From contig JBCCIM010000025.1 of NCBI GenBank assembly GCA_039111535.1, forward strand, positions 1 to 43,821: a DNA stretch of 43,821 nucleotides. Direction: 5' to 3'. The notes under the pieces were generated by a model, which was given only the letters and a program-made list of their open reading frames with translations, made no database searches and had not been told where the DNA came from. Below are positions 25,462 to 33,751 of the stretch, one piece after another (position 1 is the first letter of the stretch; each line of letters starts with the position of its first letter). The stretch comes from Bacteroidota bacterium (GTDB lineage Bacteria; Bacteroidota; Rhodothermia; Rhodothermales; JAHQVL01). Made by a program: the position numbers and the translations under genes.

Positions 25462-26193
25462 CTACTTGATCAAAAAAGTAACTTGTACAACAGCACGTAC
25501 TTCCATTTCGCCGGCAGCATAAGCCTCTGGCTCAGGCGCAGCTTCTGCTTTGGCAAGCCGCACATTGTGGTCGGCCATATGCACTACAGGCCTTGGCATC
25601 GAGAAGCTCTGCTCCGTTATTTTCCAGACACCACCCAGTTCTGCATCCAGGCTTGCAGCCATCAGCGTGGCTTTCGACTTCGCGCGCGTCATTGCCATCA
25701 CAAGCGCCTTATCCCGTACATTTTCGCGATCTTGCAAACCATATGAAATCCCATTGAGACGGTTGGCGCCTTCCTGCACAATACCTGCGATGAGCGCCGG
25801 CAACATTTCAAGATCCTCTATTTCAACCACCAGTTCCCGCGTAGCTTCAAACCCTTTATCTTCCGGCTTCCTTGTTTGTGGATTGTATTCGCGAATGGGC
25901 TGCAATCGAAGGGTCGCCAGTCGAATTTTCCGTTCCTCGATGCCCAAATCACGCACAACATTCAACGCATTTTTTGATACTTCAGCGTTTTTTGCACGCG
26001 CTTTCTCGGGGTTCCAATTTTTGGTAGAAATGCCAAAGCGCACAGTTGCCATGTCCGGAATGGCATCTACAATGCCCTCACCAGAAACCGTTATCGATCT
26101 GTATTCTTCAAAAGCCTGCGCAGTAACGGTACCAGAAGGCACAACTGCGCTAATAAGCAAAAGGGTCGTTAGAAAAAGATTAATGTATTTCAT
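25462..26193 (-). CDS. Periplasmic SIMPL-domain (DUF541) protein
   Basis: The 243-residue protein has an N-terminal signal peptide (LFLTTLLLISAVVPSGTVTAQA, seen as a hydrophobic run from about residue 5 to an AQA cleavage site near 26) and the SIMPL domain start SITVSGEGIVDAIPDMATV. The family forms ring-shaped oligomers in the periplasm or outer-membrane space; functions are unclear, with links to oxidative stress in some members. The C-terminal stretch ends with VRAVVQVTFLIK, the normal last strand. It is preceded by asnS, 92 bases upstream on the same strand, and followed by a strong terminator. Confidence 0.88.
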   Translation of the reverse strand: MKYINLFLTTLLLISAVVPSGTVTAQAFEEYRSITVSGEGIVDAIPDMATVRFGISTKNWNPEKARAKNAEVSKNALNVVRDLGIEERKIRLATLRLQPIREYNPQTRKPEDKGFEATRELVVEIEDLEMLPALIAGIVQEGANRLNGISYGLQDRENVRDKALVMAMTRAKSKATLMAASLDAELGGVWKITEQSFSMPRPVVHMADHNVRLAKAEAAPEPEAYAAGEMEVRAVVQVTFLIK

Positions 26194-26285
26194 ACCTGTA
26201 CAATAAGATTAGATGGCGAAGCACCAGTAGGTGCAAAAGCCGCGCCCTTGCTCTATTAACGCACTACAGTGCTGATTATTACCCA

Positions 26286-27785
26286 CTATGGGTGTAGCCG
26301 ACCCAAAAGGCGTGGGAATGGAATGGTTTCCCGTACGTGCTGGATGCCGCAAATCCAGGTTACTGCGCGCTCCAACCCGAGGCCAAATCCACTGTGCGGC
26401 ACCGAACCAAAGCGGCGTAGGTCAAAATACCACTCGAACACTTCGGCCGGCAAGTTATGTGCTGCAACTTGCTCTTCCAGGAAGGCAAGGTCTGTTGCCC
26501 GCTCACCACCACCAATAATTTCGCCGTACCCTTCTGGTGCCAGCACGTCCATGCCAAGTGCAAGCCTGTCATCTTCAGGATCGCGTTTCATGTAGAATGC
26601 CTTGATCACGGCAGGAAAACGGTGTACGATGATCGGCTGGTCGTAATGCCGCGTAATCAAGGTTTCATCGCTACCTCCAAAATCGTTGCCCCACTCGAAG
26701 TTACGGGCAGACTCACGCCATTGCGGCAAATTACGCAGCTGCTCTTCAATTTCTTCGAGTCGCTGGTTTATTTCAATCGCCCGCGCATCGATACGCCGCT
26801 TCTCCCCTTTCTTCACCTGTCCGTAACGCTTCTGGTTGTCAGCAAGCTCCTGCTTCAACCGCGGCCCTTCTTCTTCGAGCGCTGCGATCTCCTCGGTCAC
26901 CATGTTGTACGTTTTATCGCTACGCAGCAGGTCTACCGCATCTGAATAATGCAGGCGAGGGAAAGGCGTCTTTATTTTTTCGAGCTTGGCAACGTCGCGT
27001 CCGACAATTTCCAATTCAGGCCGGCAATTGGCAAGAACGGCCTCCACAATGGCTGCCAGAAAATCTTCTGCCAACGCCATGTTCATCTCTAAATCGTAAA
27101 ACGCCATCTCCGGCTCGATCATCCAAAACTCAGTAAGGTGCCGGCGGGTTTTTGACTTCTCTGCCCGAAATGTAGGGCCAAACGTATAAATCTTCCCCAT
27201 CGCCATGGCCATTGCTTCCCCATACAACTGGCCACTTTGGGTCAGGTATGCGGGCTCGCCAAAGTAGTCGATTTCAAAGAGGGTTGATGTGCCCTCTACT
27301 GCATTGCCCGTCAAAATCGGTGCATCCGCCTGGATAAATCCACGGCCCTGGAAAAAGTTATGGATGGCCATCGTAATCTGGTTACGGATGCGCATGATGG
27401 CCCACTGCCGCCGGCTACGCAACCACAAATGGCGCTTGTTCATCAGGAAATCGATGCCATGCGACTTCGGCGTAATCGGGTAATCTTCAGAAGCGCCAAT
27501 CAGCACAACTTTCTGGGCCTGCACTTCTACCCCACCAATTTGCCGCTCATCAAGGGAGACGGTGCCATGAATTTCCACAGCACTCTCCTGGGTAAGTCCG
27601 TCAGCTGCTTCCCAACTGGCGGCATCCACTTCTTCCTGATTCACAACACATTGCACCATCCCGCTTCCGTCGCGCAACACCAAAAACTGCAGGCTCTTCG
27701 ACCCACGTTTATTGTACAGCCACCCTTTTAATTGAACCGTCTTACCTTCAAGAGATGCCAGTTTATCTATCGTTGTATAGTCCAT
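26286..27785 (-). CDS. asnS: Asparaginyl-tRNA synthetase
   Basis: This class IIb enzyme charges tRNA-Asn. The N-terminal OB fold (VQLKGWLYNKRGSKSLQFLV) is followed by the catalytic core, with motif 2 FRAEKSKTRRHLTEFWMIEPE (about 207-227, given here as a span) and motif 3 GFGLGLERAV near the C-terminus. At 499 residues it is 35-65 longer than common bacterial forms. The extra residues are a charged, helical insertion at about 294-363, with heptad-like EEIAALEEEGPRLKQEL. Everything else is intact, so the enzyme should be active. SIMPL follows 92 bases later. Confidence 0.95.
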   Translation of the reverse strand: MDYTTIDKLASLEGKTVQLKGWLYNKRGSKSLQFLVLRDGSGMVQCVVNQEEVDAASWEAADGLTQESAVEIHGTVSLDERQIGGVEVQAQKVVLIGASEDYPITPKSHGIDFLMNKRHLWLRSRRQWAIMRIRNQITMAIHNFFQGRGFIQADAPILTGNAVEGTSTLFEIDYFGEPAYLTQSGQLYGEAMAMAMGKIYTFGPTFRAEKSKTRRHLTEFWMIEPEMAFYDLEMNMALAEDFLAAIVEAVLANCRPELEIVGRDVAKLEKIKTPFPRLHYSDAVDLLRSDKTYNMVTEEIAALEEEGPRLKQELADNQKRYGQVKKGEKRRIDARAIEINQRLEEIEEQLRNLPQWRESARNFEWGNDFGGSDETLITRHYDQPIIVHRFPAVIKAFYMKRDPEDDRLALGMDVLAPEGYGEIIGGGERATDLAFLEEQVAAHNLPAEVFEWYFDLRRFGSVPHSGFGLGLERAVTWICGIQHVRETIPFPRLLGRLHP

Positions 27786-27925
27786 CTACGCCGTTCAGAT
27801 TTGAAATTATTCCTGATAAAAACGCTTTTGCCGGCAGTATACGCACGAAAACCCAGAAATGATCGGTCTTCATAACATCTTGCGTTTCGCTGTTGTTAAA
27901 CAGCAGATATAGTACACGCAATCGC

Positions 27926-28804
27926 TTACCAATTGTATACCAAGAGTGTTGTAATCAAGGGCCATGCAACCAGCAAATCAAGCAGCAATCCATACACCAA
28001 ATACGATGCATGCAGTGGCCGCAAGCACAATAATAGCATGAGCAGCGGTCCCGCAAGATCTATAAAAAAGAGCGCCGACCACCCCAGCAAAACACCACAC
28101 CATCCCCCCAGCATAATCGCTACCAGCGCGCTACCTGCAGCCATGAGGCGCAACATCCGTTCATCAACAAGCATCGCCAGAGAATGCAAACCGGCTTGTT
28201 CATCGCCAAGCCTGTCTTGCCAGTCAGCCAGCAAGACATTGGGCAGAATAAAAAAGAACCGATACCCCAGAAAAATCAGCACAACTGGCGCCATCGCAAA
28301 GTTCATCTCGACAAGCGGTAGTGCTACCCCGCCAAGTGCCCAGGCACCTGCAATGGCTACAGGTTTGACGTACCAGATACGCTTAAGCCGTTTTCTCAGC
28401 GGCAATACATACGCAAAGCCACAGCCAGCCAATAATGCTCCTGCAAGCAGCGCTGCACCCGAGAGAAAAGCCGTTCCAATCAATCCTGCAAGCAGCGCAA
28501 ATGCGCACGACGACCAGACATACATGTGATGTCGTGCAATCCACGCAACCCGTTCTGGCTGATTGGCGCCGTCTTCTTTGCCCGGCAACCAGCCCCGATC
28601 GAGTTGATAGAGTAGAAAAGCCCCGCAGCAGCCGGCCAACACGACCGGCACACTGAAACCTGTGCCAAAGAGCGTAGATGTGCCAGACAATAAACCAAGC
28701 GCAACAACAACAATATGCAAATTGCTGTACTGCAGGAAAGCCAATAGCCGGCGTGCTTGGTCAGCAACCGGCCTGGCGTGTTCTACTGAAGAAGGGATTG
28801 GCAT
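27926..28804 (-). CDS. UbiA-like membrane prenyltransferase homologue
   Basis: The 292-residue protein has about eight membrane segments and two motifs where UbiA enzymes bind the prenyl diphosphate: YQLDRGW (about 46-52) at the place of the first Asp-rich motif, and DWQDRLGDEQAGLHSLA (about 194-210) at the second. The first motif lacks the usual N/DxxxD, so catalysis is uncertain. Members of this diverged group occur in many Bacteroidota and are not assigned to a pathway. It lies 140 bases upstream of asnS on the same strand. Confidence 0.7.
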   Translation of the reverse strand: MPIPSSVEHARPVADQARRLLAFLQYSNLHIVVVALGLLSGTSTLFGTGFSVPVVLAGCCGAFLLYQLDRGWLPGKEDGANQPERVAWIARHHMYVWSSCAFALLAGLIGTAFLSGAALLAGALLAGCGFAYVLPLRKRLKRIWYVKPVAIAGAWALGGVALPLVEMNFAMAPVVLIFLGYRFFFILPNVLLADWQDRLGDEQAGLHSLAMLVDERMLRLMAAGSALVAIMLGGWCGVLLGWSALFFIDLAGPLLMLLLCLRPLHASYLVYGLLLDLLVAWPLITTLLVYNW

Positions 28805-28871
28805 GTAATACGAGCGGCATGATACCGAAAGAACAGGCTGTTCAAGTCTCGTATGTATGAAGGGATCCTAT

Positions 28872-28896
28872 GCCGTCAAAAATTTGATCAGACGGC
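28872..28896 (-). repeat. Small stem-loop after the large cohesin gene
   Basis: GCCGTC pairs with GACGGC around a 13-base loop, 12 bases beyond the stop of the gene ending at 28908. There is no T-tract after the stem on the minus strand, so termination is doubtful. Confidence 0.3.
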
Positions 28897-28907
28897 TCCG
28901 GCGCTGC

Positions 28908-31520
28908 CTATTTCAACAACGTCATGGTTTTGCTTTGTGTGTACGAACGCTGATGCCCACGGGCAATCACACGGTACACGTAAGTGCCTGACGAAAGGGA
29001 TGAGGCATCGATCTGGATCGCGTGGTCCGAACCCGCCTGAAACGTCGTAACCGGTGTCTGCATAACGGCGCGGCCGAGCATATCAAATATTTCAATGCTC
29101 ACGTCAGCTGTTTCCGGCAAGCTAAACTCAACAGATGTTGTTGGATTAAATGGATTCGGATAGTTGCCGGCTAGGTCAAATGCACCCGGCAACGCGTCTT
29201 CTCCCTCATTGTTTGTAGCAAGCGGCAAAAATATCGCCTGACCATCTGGCGCGTAGGCGGTTATCGATAGATCGGGTTGCCCAATAACAGGGTTTACAAA
29301 TCCCTGCAGAATGAAGAGCAAAGCCGCACCGCCTGTCCGGCTCAGGTCCGCACGGTAAATACCAATGCGTTCACCGCTGTTCTCGGTAATCTCGATATTG
29401 TACAAACCGGGCTCAAACTCGCGGGTTAGAAAAGATTCCCCAAAAGAAAGTCCCTTCGCCAAGGTCATGATTCGGTTGTACGATTCGCTATCGTCTACAA
29501 TGTAGGCGTTCACAGGCGGCGCATCTGGTGAGCCCTGAAACACATTCAAGCCCACCGTATTTTCGTCTGTCGATTCCTGCTGAGAATCTTGCACAACCAG
29601 GCCAATTGCCTGCTTACCAGATCCGGTGTAGAGTCCGTTGATAACGGCTACATAGTCTTTATCGCTTTCCAACGACACGTTTGTCGTCGTGATCGGGCTT
29701 GCATTACTCGTAGCATCACCGCGTACCACATCCAGTTTCACAATGGGTGAAGTAAGCTCAAGAAATGCCGTAGCGCTGCCGTAAGACAACCCATCAATCT
29801 GCAATATATCATTCAGATAGATATCAACTACGGGCGCATCAGACGAGTTGTGCACAATCTGCAAGTAGGTTGCAAAACCCTGTACGGTGACGCTGCCATC
29901 GATTGTAGTTACAGATGGACTGCCGTTGTTGTACTGGAAAGAGGAAAAGGTCACGTCGCTTGTACCCGGTCCCACGAGAGTGCCACTAAGGTTTACAAGC
30001 GTGCCGGCACCCGACAAGGGCGTGCCTGTACTCATGCTAACAACAGCTTGTCCGGGTACAGAGGTGTCAACCGTCACACTGTTGCCGGCAGAAAGGGTAC
30101 CGTTTACCGTCGCACCCGTGATGGTAAAGTCCTGCGCATCGTAGGCGATCGAGAACACATAAGACAGTACATTCTCTCCTGTTAAATCCCCAGTATTAAT
30201 AGGCACAGTTACCTGCTGACCAATTTCGCCAACAATGCCAGTTGGGATGGAAACGGTGATTTCCCCTGAGGCCTGAATGGTGATGCTCCCATTGGTCGTA
30301 TTGGCTGGTACGGCGCCACCGTTAAACAAAAAAGAGTCAAACCCGAGTACGCTTGTTCCGCCGGCAATCAGGTTGAAATTAAGATTAAACAGGGTACCTG
30401 TTCCTGACAAAGCCCCTCCGTTCCAGGTCACGCCAACTTTCCCAGGCGTACTGAGATCCAGTGTTGCGGCATTGCCGGCTGAGAGGGTACCCGACTGCCC
30501 GATACTCGCTACCTGCAACAGGCTGGCATCATAATCAATGACCGTACTAAACGATGTGATACCGCTGCCTGTAAGGTCGCCTACGGTCACAGGTACCGTG
30601 AGCGTTTCGCCCGAATTTCCACTCGCTGCCGGCAGAGTAACCGGAATCGGGTCATTTGCACCGTTAATGGTCACGCTACCATTGGTCACATTGGCTATCG
30701 GATCGCCACTGTTAAACTGGAAAGCAGAAAAATTGAGGGCTGAAATGCCACTCGCAACCGGGTTTACTAACAAATTGCCCAAAACGCCGGCGCCTGAAAT
30801 TGGCGTGCCGTTCGACCAGGTTACTGTTACCTGGCCGGGCGTACCCGTATTTACGATAGGTGCAGCTGCACCTGAGAGCGTACCAGCAGTGGCGTAACTT
30901 GCGACGTTTACCGTGGCCGCATCGTACGTCAGCGTAAACGAATAGCTTGTGGCATTCTTACCCGTCATATCGCTGACGGAAATGGGAATACTGAGCTGGC
31001 TTCCGCCGACTGTACCGGTAGAAGAAGCCGGCAGGTTAACATCTACAGATCCCGTAGATCCGCCGCTCACATTTACGCTGCCATTGGTTGTAGAAGCTGC
31101 AGGTGCACCTTCGTTAAAACGAAAAGAATCAAAGGCCAGACTGCTGGTCCCTTCTTGCAGGAAACTGGCCTGCAGATTGACCAACACGCCGCCCCCTTCC
31201 AGGGCAAAAGCATCCGCCCAGGCAATTGAGACTTTGCCAGAAGTTGTTGTATTCACAATCGGCGATACAGACTCGGTAAGCGTACCGGTACTGCTCACAC
31301 CTGTGATTTCGACGATCGTCGGGTCATATGAAATGGCAAACTCAAATGACTTGACCTCAGACCCAGTGAGATCTCCGACGGTAATTGGGATGAGGGATGA
31401 AGCACCTGATGCAACCTCCAGGGTTGGCAGGGTGACGGTTACCTGTGCGGTAGCCGTACGTTGTGTGCTGATGAGCATCAGCAAAAAAACTGGAAAAACC
31501 CGTAGTAATAGTCTCCACAT
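28908..31520 (-). CDS. Secreted multi-cohesin DUF4397 protein with T9SS sorting tail
   Basis: The 870-residue protein is exported and probably anchored or released by T9SS. A signal peptide (MWRLLLRVFPVFLLMLISTQ then RTATA, residues 1-25) precedes four cohesin-like domains of about 130 residues, each starting with a strand such as VTVTLPT and containing DLTG and F-x-F-N-x-G/G-x-P landmarks and ending in TNGSVT-like strands (about 25-155, 155-290, 290-415, 415-545). A DUF4397 region follows (about 548-760, YLQIVHNSSDAPVVDIYLND). The type A sorting domain at the end has NYPNPFNPTT and SGTYVYRVIA. The longer start at 31580 (TTG) is rejected because the ATG at 31520 places the signal peptide at the N-terminus. 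Cohesins here need not bind dockerins; no dockerin is visible nearby. Confidence 0.9.
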   Translation of the reverse strand: MWRLLLRVFPVFLLMLISTQRTATAQVTVTLPTLEVASGASSLIPITVGDLTGSEVKSFEFAISYDPTIVEITGVSSTGTLTESVSPIVNTTTSGKVSIAWADAFALEGGGVLVNLQASFLQEGTSSLAFDSFRFNEGAPAASTTNGSVNVSGGSTGSVDVNLPASSTGTVGGSQLSIPISVSDMTGKNATSYSFTLTYDAATVNVASYATAGTLSGAAAPIVNTGTPGQVTVTWSNGTPISGAGVLGNLLVNPVASGISALNFSAFQFNSGDPIANVTNGSVTINGANDPIPVTLPAASGNSGETLTVPVTVGDLTGSGITSFSTVIDYDASLLQVASIGQSGTLSAGNAATLDLSTPGKVGVTWNGGALSGTGTLFNLNFNLIAGGTSVLGFDSFLFNGGAVPANTTNGSITIQASGEITVSIPTGIVGEIGQQVTVPINTGDLTGENVLSYVFSIAYDAQDFTITGATVNGTLSAGNSVTVDTSVPGQAVVSMSTGTPLSGAGTLVNLSGTLVGPGTSDVTFSSFQYNNGSPSVTTIDGSVTVQGFATYLQIVHNSSDAPVVDIYLNDILQIDGLSYGSATAFLELTSPIVKLDVVRGDATSNASPITTTNVSLESDKDYVAVINGLYTGSGKQAIGLVVQDSQQESTDENTVGLNVFQGSPDAPPVNAYIVDDSESYNRIMTLAKGLSFGESFLTREFEPGLYNIEITENSGERIGIYRADLSRTGGAALLFILQGFVNPVIGQPDLSITAYAPDGQAIFLPLATNNEGEDALPGAFDLAGNYPNPFNPTTSVEFSLPETADVSIEIFDMLGRAVMQTPVTTFQAGSDHAIQIDASSLSSGTYVYRVIARGHQRSYTQSKTMTLLK

Positions 31521-31825
31521 AGCTTTACGGAAAGAAAACAATTCCTTGGTTCGTCTTTGCTGAAGTAATCCTTCAGTCAAATAAGAACAGAGTTATTAGT
31601 GCGATTGCGCTTCCTACAGGTCCGTTTACATGGTATGCAAGCGAGATCTTGGGGGACGTTTACCTGGTGCAATAATACCATGCAAAACGGGAGCCAAAAT
31701 GCATTCACAAACACGATTGAGGACTTCGCAGAAGCAAGAACGAGAGAATAGACAGGCGATAGAAGAGAGCCAGTAGAGCATCGGCAGAGCCGGCTGACAA
31801 TCTTTCATTTCGAAAGGCAAGCCTA
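31521..31825. other. Non-coding gap between the two cohesin genes
   Basis: About 305 bases. No gene, clear terminator or repeat is seen. It holds the leader of the larger gene (minus strand) and the end of the smaller one. Confidence 0.4.
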
Positions 31826-32593
31826 CTATTTGATGAGCGTCATGGTAGCAGATTTGACGTAGGTACTGGAGGCACCCCTGGCGCGAACCTGGTAGACATA
31901 AACGCCTGAAGCGAGTGAGGAGGCGTCTAGTTCAACCCGCTGCTTGGCGCCGGCCTGATATACTTGAGATGGAATCGTCAACGCCTCACGCCCCAACACA
32001 TCTACAAGTGTAATCGTTACCTCAGCTGACTCCGGCAGATCAAATTGGATGGTTGTTGTTGGATTAAAGGGATTTGGATAATTCCCGAGCAACTCGAAGT
32101 CTTGCGGCAAGCCGGCTTCATCTTCATTGCTTACCTGAACAGTATTGGAAATTTCGCCATTTTGTGTTGCAACAACCGGGCTTCCTTCATTAAAGGAAAA
32201 GGTATCAATGGCAAGGCTCGTTGTCCCTTTTTTGACAAACTTACCGACGATGCGCAGGAGCACACCATCACCCTGAAGTGGTTCAAAATGTGCGCCGCCG
32301 ACGGTAACCTCGCCTGGCACATCAGTATTTAGGATAAGGGAGAAATTCTCCGCCAGATCACCCTGCGCCTCAACGCCGGTGATTTCGATAACTGAAGCAT
32401 CATACTTCATCGTAAGCAAAAAGGCCTTTACATCCTGGCCAGAAACATCTCCGACTGTTAGCGGCAGCGAAATATCGCGTGCGTTGTAATATTCAGTTGG
32501 AAGGGCAACCGGGATTTGGGCATACACAGAATTGCTTACGAAAAGTACTACCCCCAAGGCCATAAGAAAAACCTTTGGCAATAATTTGGACAT
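31826..32593 (-). CDS. Secreted single-cohesin protein with T9SS sorting tail
   Basis: The 255-residue protein has a signal peptide (about 1-25, ending SVYAQ), one cohesin-like domain (about 27-150; SLPLTVGDVSGQDVKAFLLT, then FSFNEGSPV), a short acidic linker and a type A T9SS sorting domain (NYPNPFNPTTTIQFDLP, then SGVYVYQVRA and TMTLIK). It lies upstream of the larger cohesin gene on the same strand and shares the same domain plan, so the two are probably paralogues. T9SS machinery is not in this window. Function is unknown; a surface scaffold or adhesion role is inferred. Confidence 0.88.
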   Translation of the reverse strand: MSKLLPKVFLMALGVVLFVSNSVYAQIPVALPTEYYNARDISLPLTVGDVSGQDVKAFLLTMKYDASVIEITGVEAQGDLAENFSLILNTDVPGEVTVGGAHFEPLQGDGVLLRIVGKFVKKGTTSLAIDTFSFNEGSPVVATQNGEISNTVQVSNEDEAGLPQDFELLGNYPNPFNPTTTIQFDLPESAEVTITLVDVLGREALTIPSQVYQAGAKQRVELDASSLASGVYVYQVRARGASSTYVKSATMTLIK

Positions 32594-32927
32594 TTTCTCT
32601 ATTCTGTGGTTTGTTGCAGAAATGTGTCTTTCGAAACAGAATCTTCATGACATCATCCGGGGGGCGAAAGATAATTCTTTCAGATTCTGTTGTGATATTA
32701 TGCTGACAATTTTGCTCGAGAAGGGGATCAAGGCCGTTTTGCCAACATGACTGACGCCAAAACAAAACCCATGCCAACAGGAAGATATCACGGGAAAGGA
32801 TTGCTCCTTCTGGCAATGGAAATCATGACATTTCTGCGACAATACCAAACGACCGCATAGAGATGAAAGCACAAAAAATGACTTATCGCCTAACAAGAAA
32901 ACCCCTTTTCCGGGGCAGCAGCGCAGA
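32594..32927. other. Non-coding gap upstream of the small cohesin gene
   Basis: About 334 bases holding the terminator of the metallophosphoesterase gene (32892-32915) and, nearer to 32593, the leader of the small cohesin gene. The sequence near 32668-32684 has a short GAAAG/CTTTC dyad. No gene is seen. Confidence 0.4.
32892..32915 (-). terminator. Weak rho-independent terminator after the metallophosphoesterase
   Basis: CCCC and GGGG (32902-32905 with 32912-32915) enclose a 6-base loop and are followed on the minus strand by TTTTCTTGTT. It lies 12 bases past the stop at 32928. Short, but the place and T-rich tail fit. The pilin locus has a similar element at 7835-7855. Confidence 0.5.
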
Positions 32928-33716
32928 TCAGCGGTTAAAATGGAAAGTGCGTGATTGGGCAAAACATTGATCATCCGGCTTGTATGTGCGCTCGTGAATT
33001 GAGTAGGCACCGGGCAGGATTTCGATCAGATTATAAAAATTGCGGTGCCGGTTTGAGCGCCGGCCGCGGCTACTTGTGGCCGTCCCGGCACTTGCAACCA
33101 CAGGTCCTTTCTCATTGTCGATCTCAAGAGACTCAACATGGGATACATGCGCATGGCCGCACAAGATCAGATCAACCTGGCTAGCCTGAGCCGCTGCGAG
33201 AGCTTCCGTACCGTTTATCGAAATATCGTGAGGAATAAGTCCTTCGAGGGTGGTGAGGTGGTGGTGCAGCATCAAGACCTTAAAGGCACCCGCCGGCTGC
33301 CGATCGAAGAAGTCCGAAATACCCCGGACAATCGCACTTGTCACTTTGCCCCCTTTTATGGTTAGGCCGTGGGCTGAATTGAAGCCCATAACTGCAAGAC
33401 CCTCTTGTTCGTGTGTCCGAACCAGATCAGCACCAAAATAGGTCTGAAACCGAGCCACGGGTTTTACCAGCCGCATCCAGGGGCTCCACCACGGATATAC
33501 GTCGTGGTTTCCGGGGACCACCATGTAGGGTGCGGTAAAACGATTCAGGAAGGCCAAGGCCTCCCTGAATTGTTTATGCAAAGCTCTTTGTGTAAGGTCA
33601 CCACTGACCGCAACCATATCCACATTCGCCTGGGCTACATCTTCGATTAATGCATCGAGAATGTGCGGAAACGCTATACGGCCAAAGTGGATATCCGAGA
33701 CATGCGCTATTTTCAA
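32928..33716 (-). CDS. Metallophosphoesterase, class III phosphodiesterase-like
   Basis: The 262-residue calcineurin-like phosphoesterase has all metal-binding motifs: DIHFG at 8-12, GDLTQR (about 40-45), PGNHD (about 69-73) and the C-terminal GHAHVSH. This family hydrolyses phosphodiesters or phosphomonoesters with two metal ions; the substrate (cyclic nucleotide, lipid or nucleic acid) is not determined by sequence. The start codon is TTG at 33714-33716: the reading begins LKIAHVSDIHFG, exactly where homologues start, and no ATG is near. It lies 35 bases after the E2 gene of pyruvate dehydrogenase and is probably on that transcript. Confidence 0.88.
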   Translation of the reverse strand: MKIAHVSDIHFGRIAFPHILDALIEDVAQANVDMVAVSGDLTQRALHKQFREALAFLNRFTAPYMVVPGNHDVYPWWSPWMRLVKPVARFQTYFGADLVRTHEQEGLAVMGFNSAHGLTIKGGKVTSAIVRGISDFFDRQPAGAFKVLMLHHHLTTLEGLIPHDISINGTEALAAAQASQVDLILCGHAHVSHVESLEIDNEKGPVVASAGTATSSRGRRSNRHRNFYNLIEILPGAYSIHERTYKPDDQCFAQSRTFHFNR

Positions 33717-33751
33717 CGCTAACGTACCGGGAAAGTGATTACAATCATCCC

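Noticed and set aside
26222-26285. Terminator in the 5' part of the SIMPL leader after asnS
   Set aside because: A GCACC/GGTGC stem exists but no T-tract follows it.
30949-31563. Plus-strand frame of about 200 codons rich in Val, Thr and Pro
   Set aside because: It is the antisense of the cohesin repeats, and its composition mirrors them.
31580-31580. Longer start (TTG) for the large cohesin protein
   Set aside because: It would put 20 charged residues before the signal peptide; the ATG at 31520 fits.
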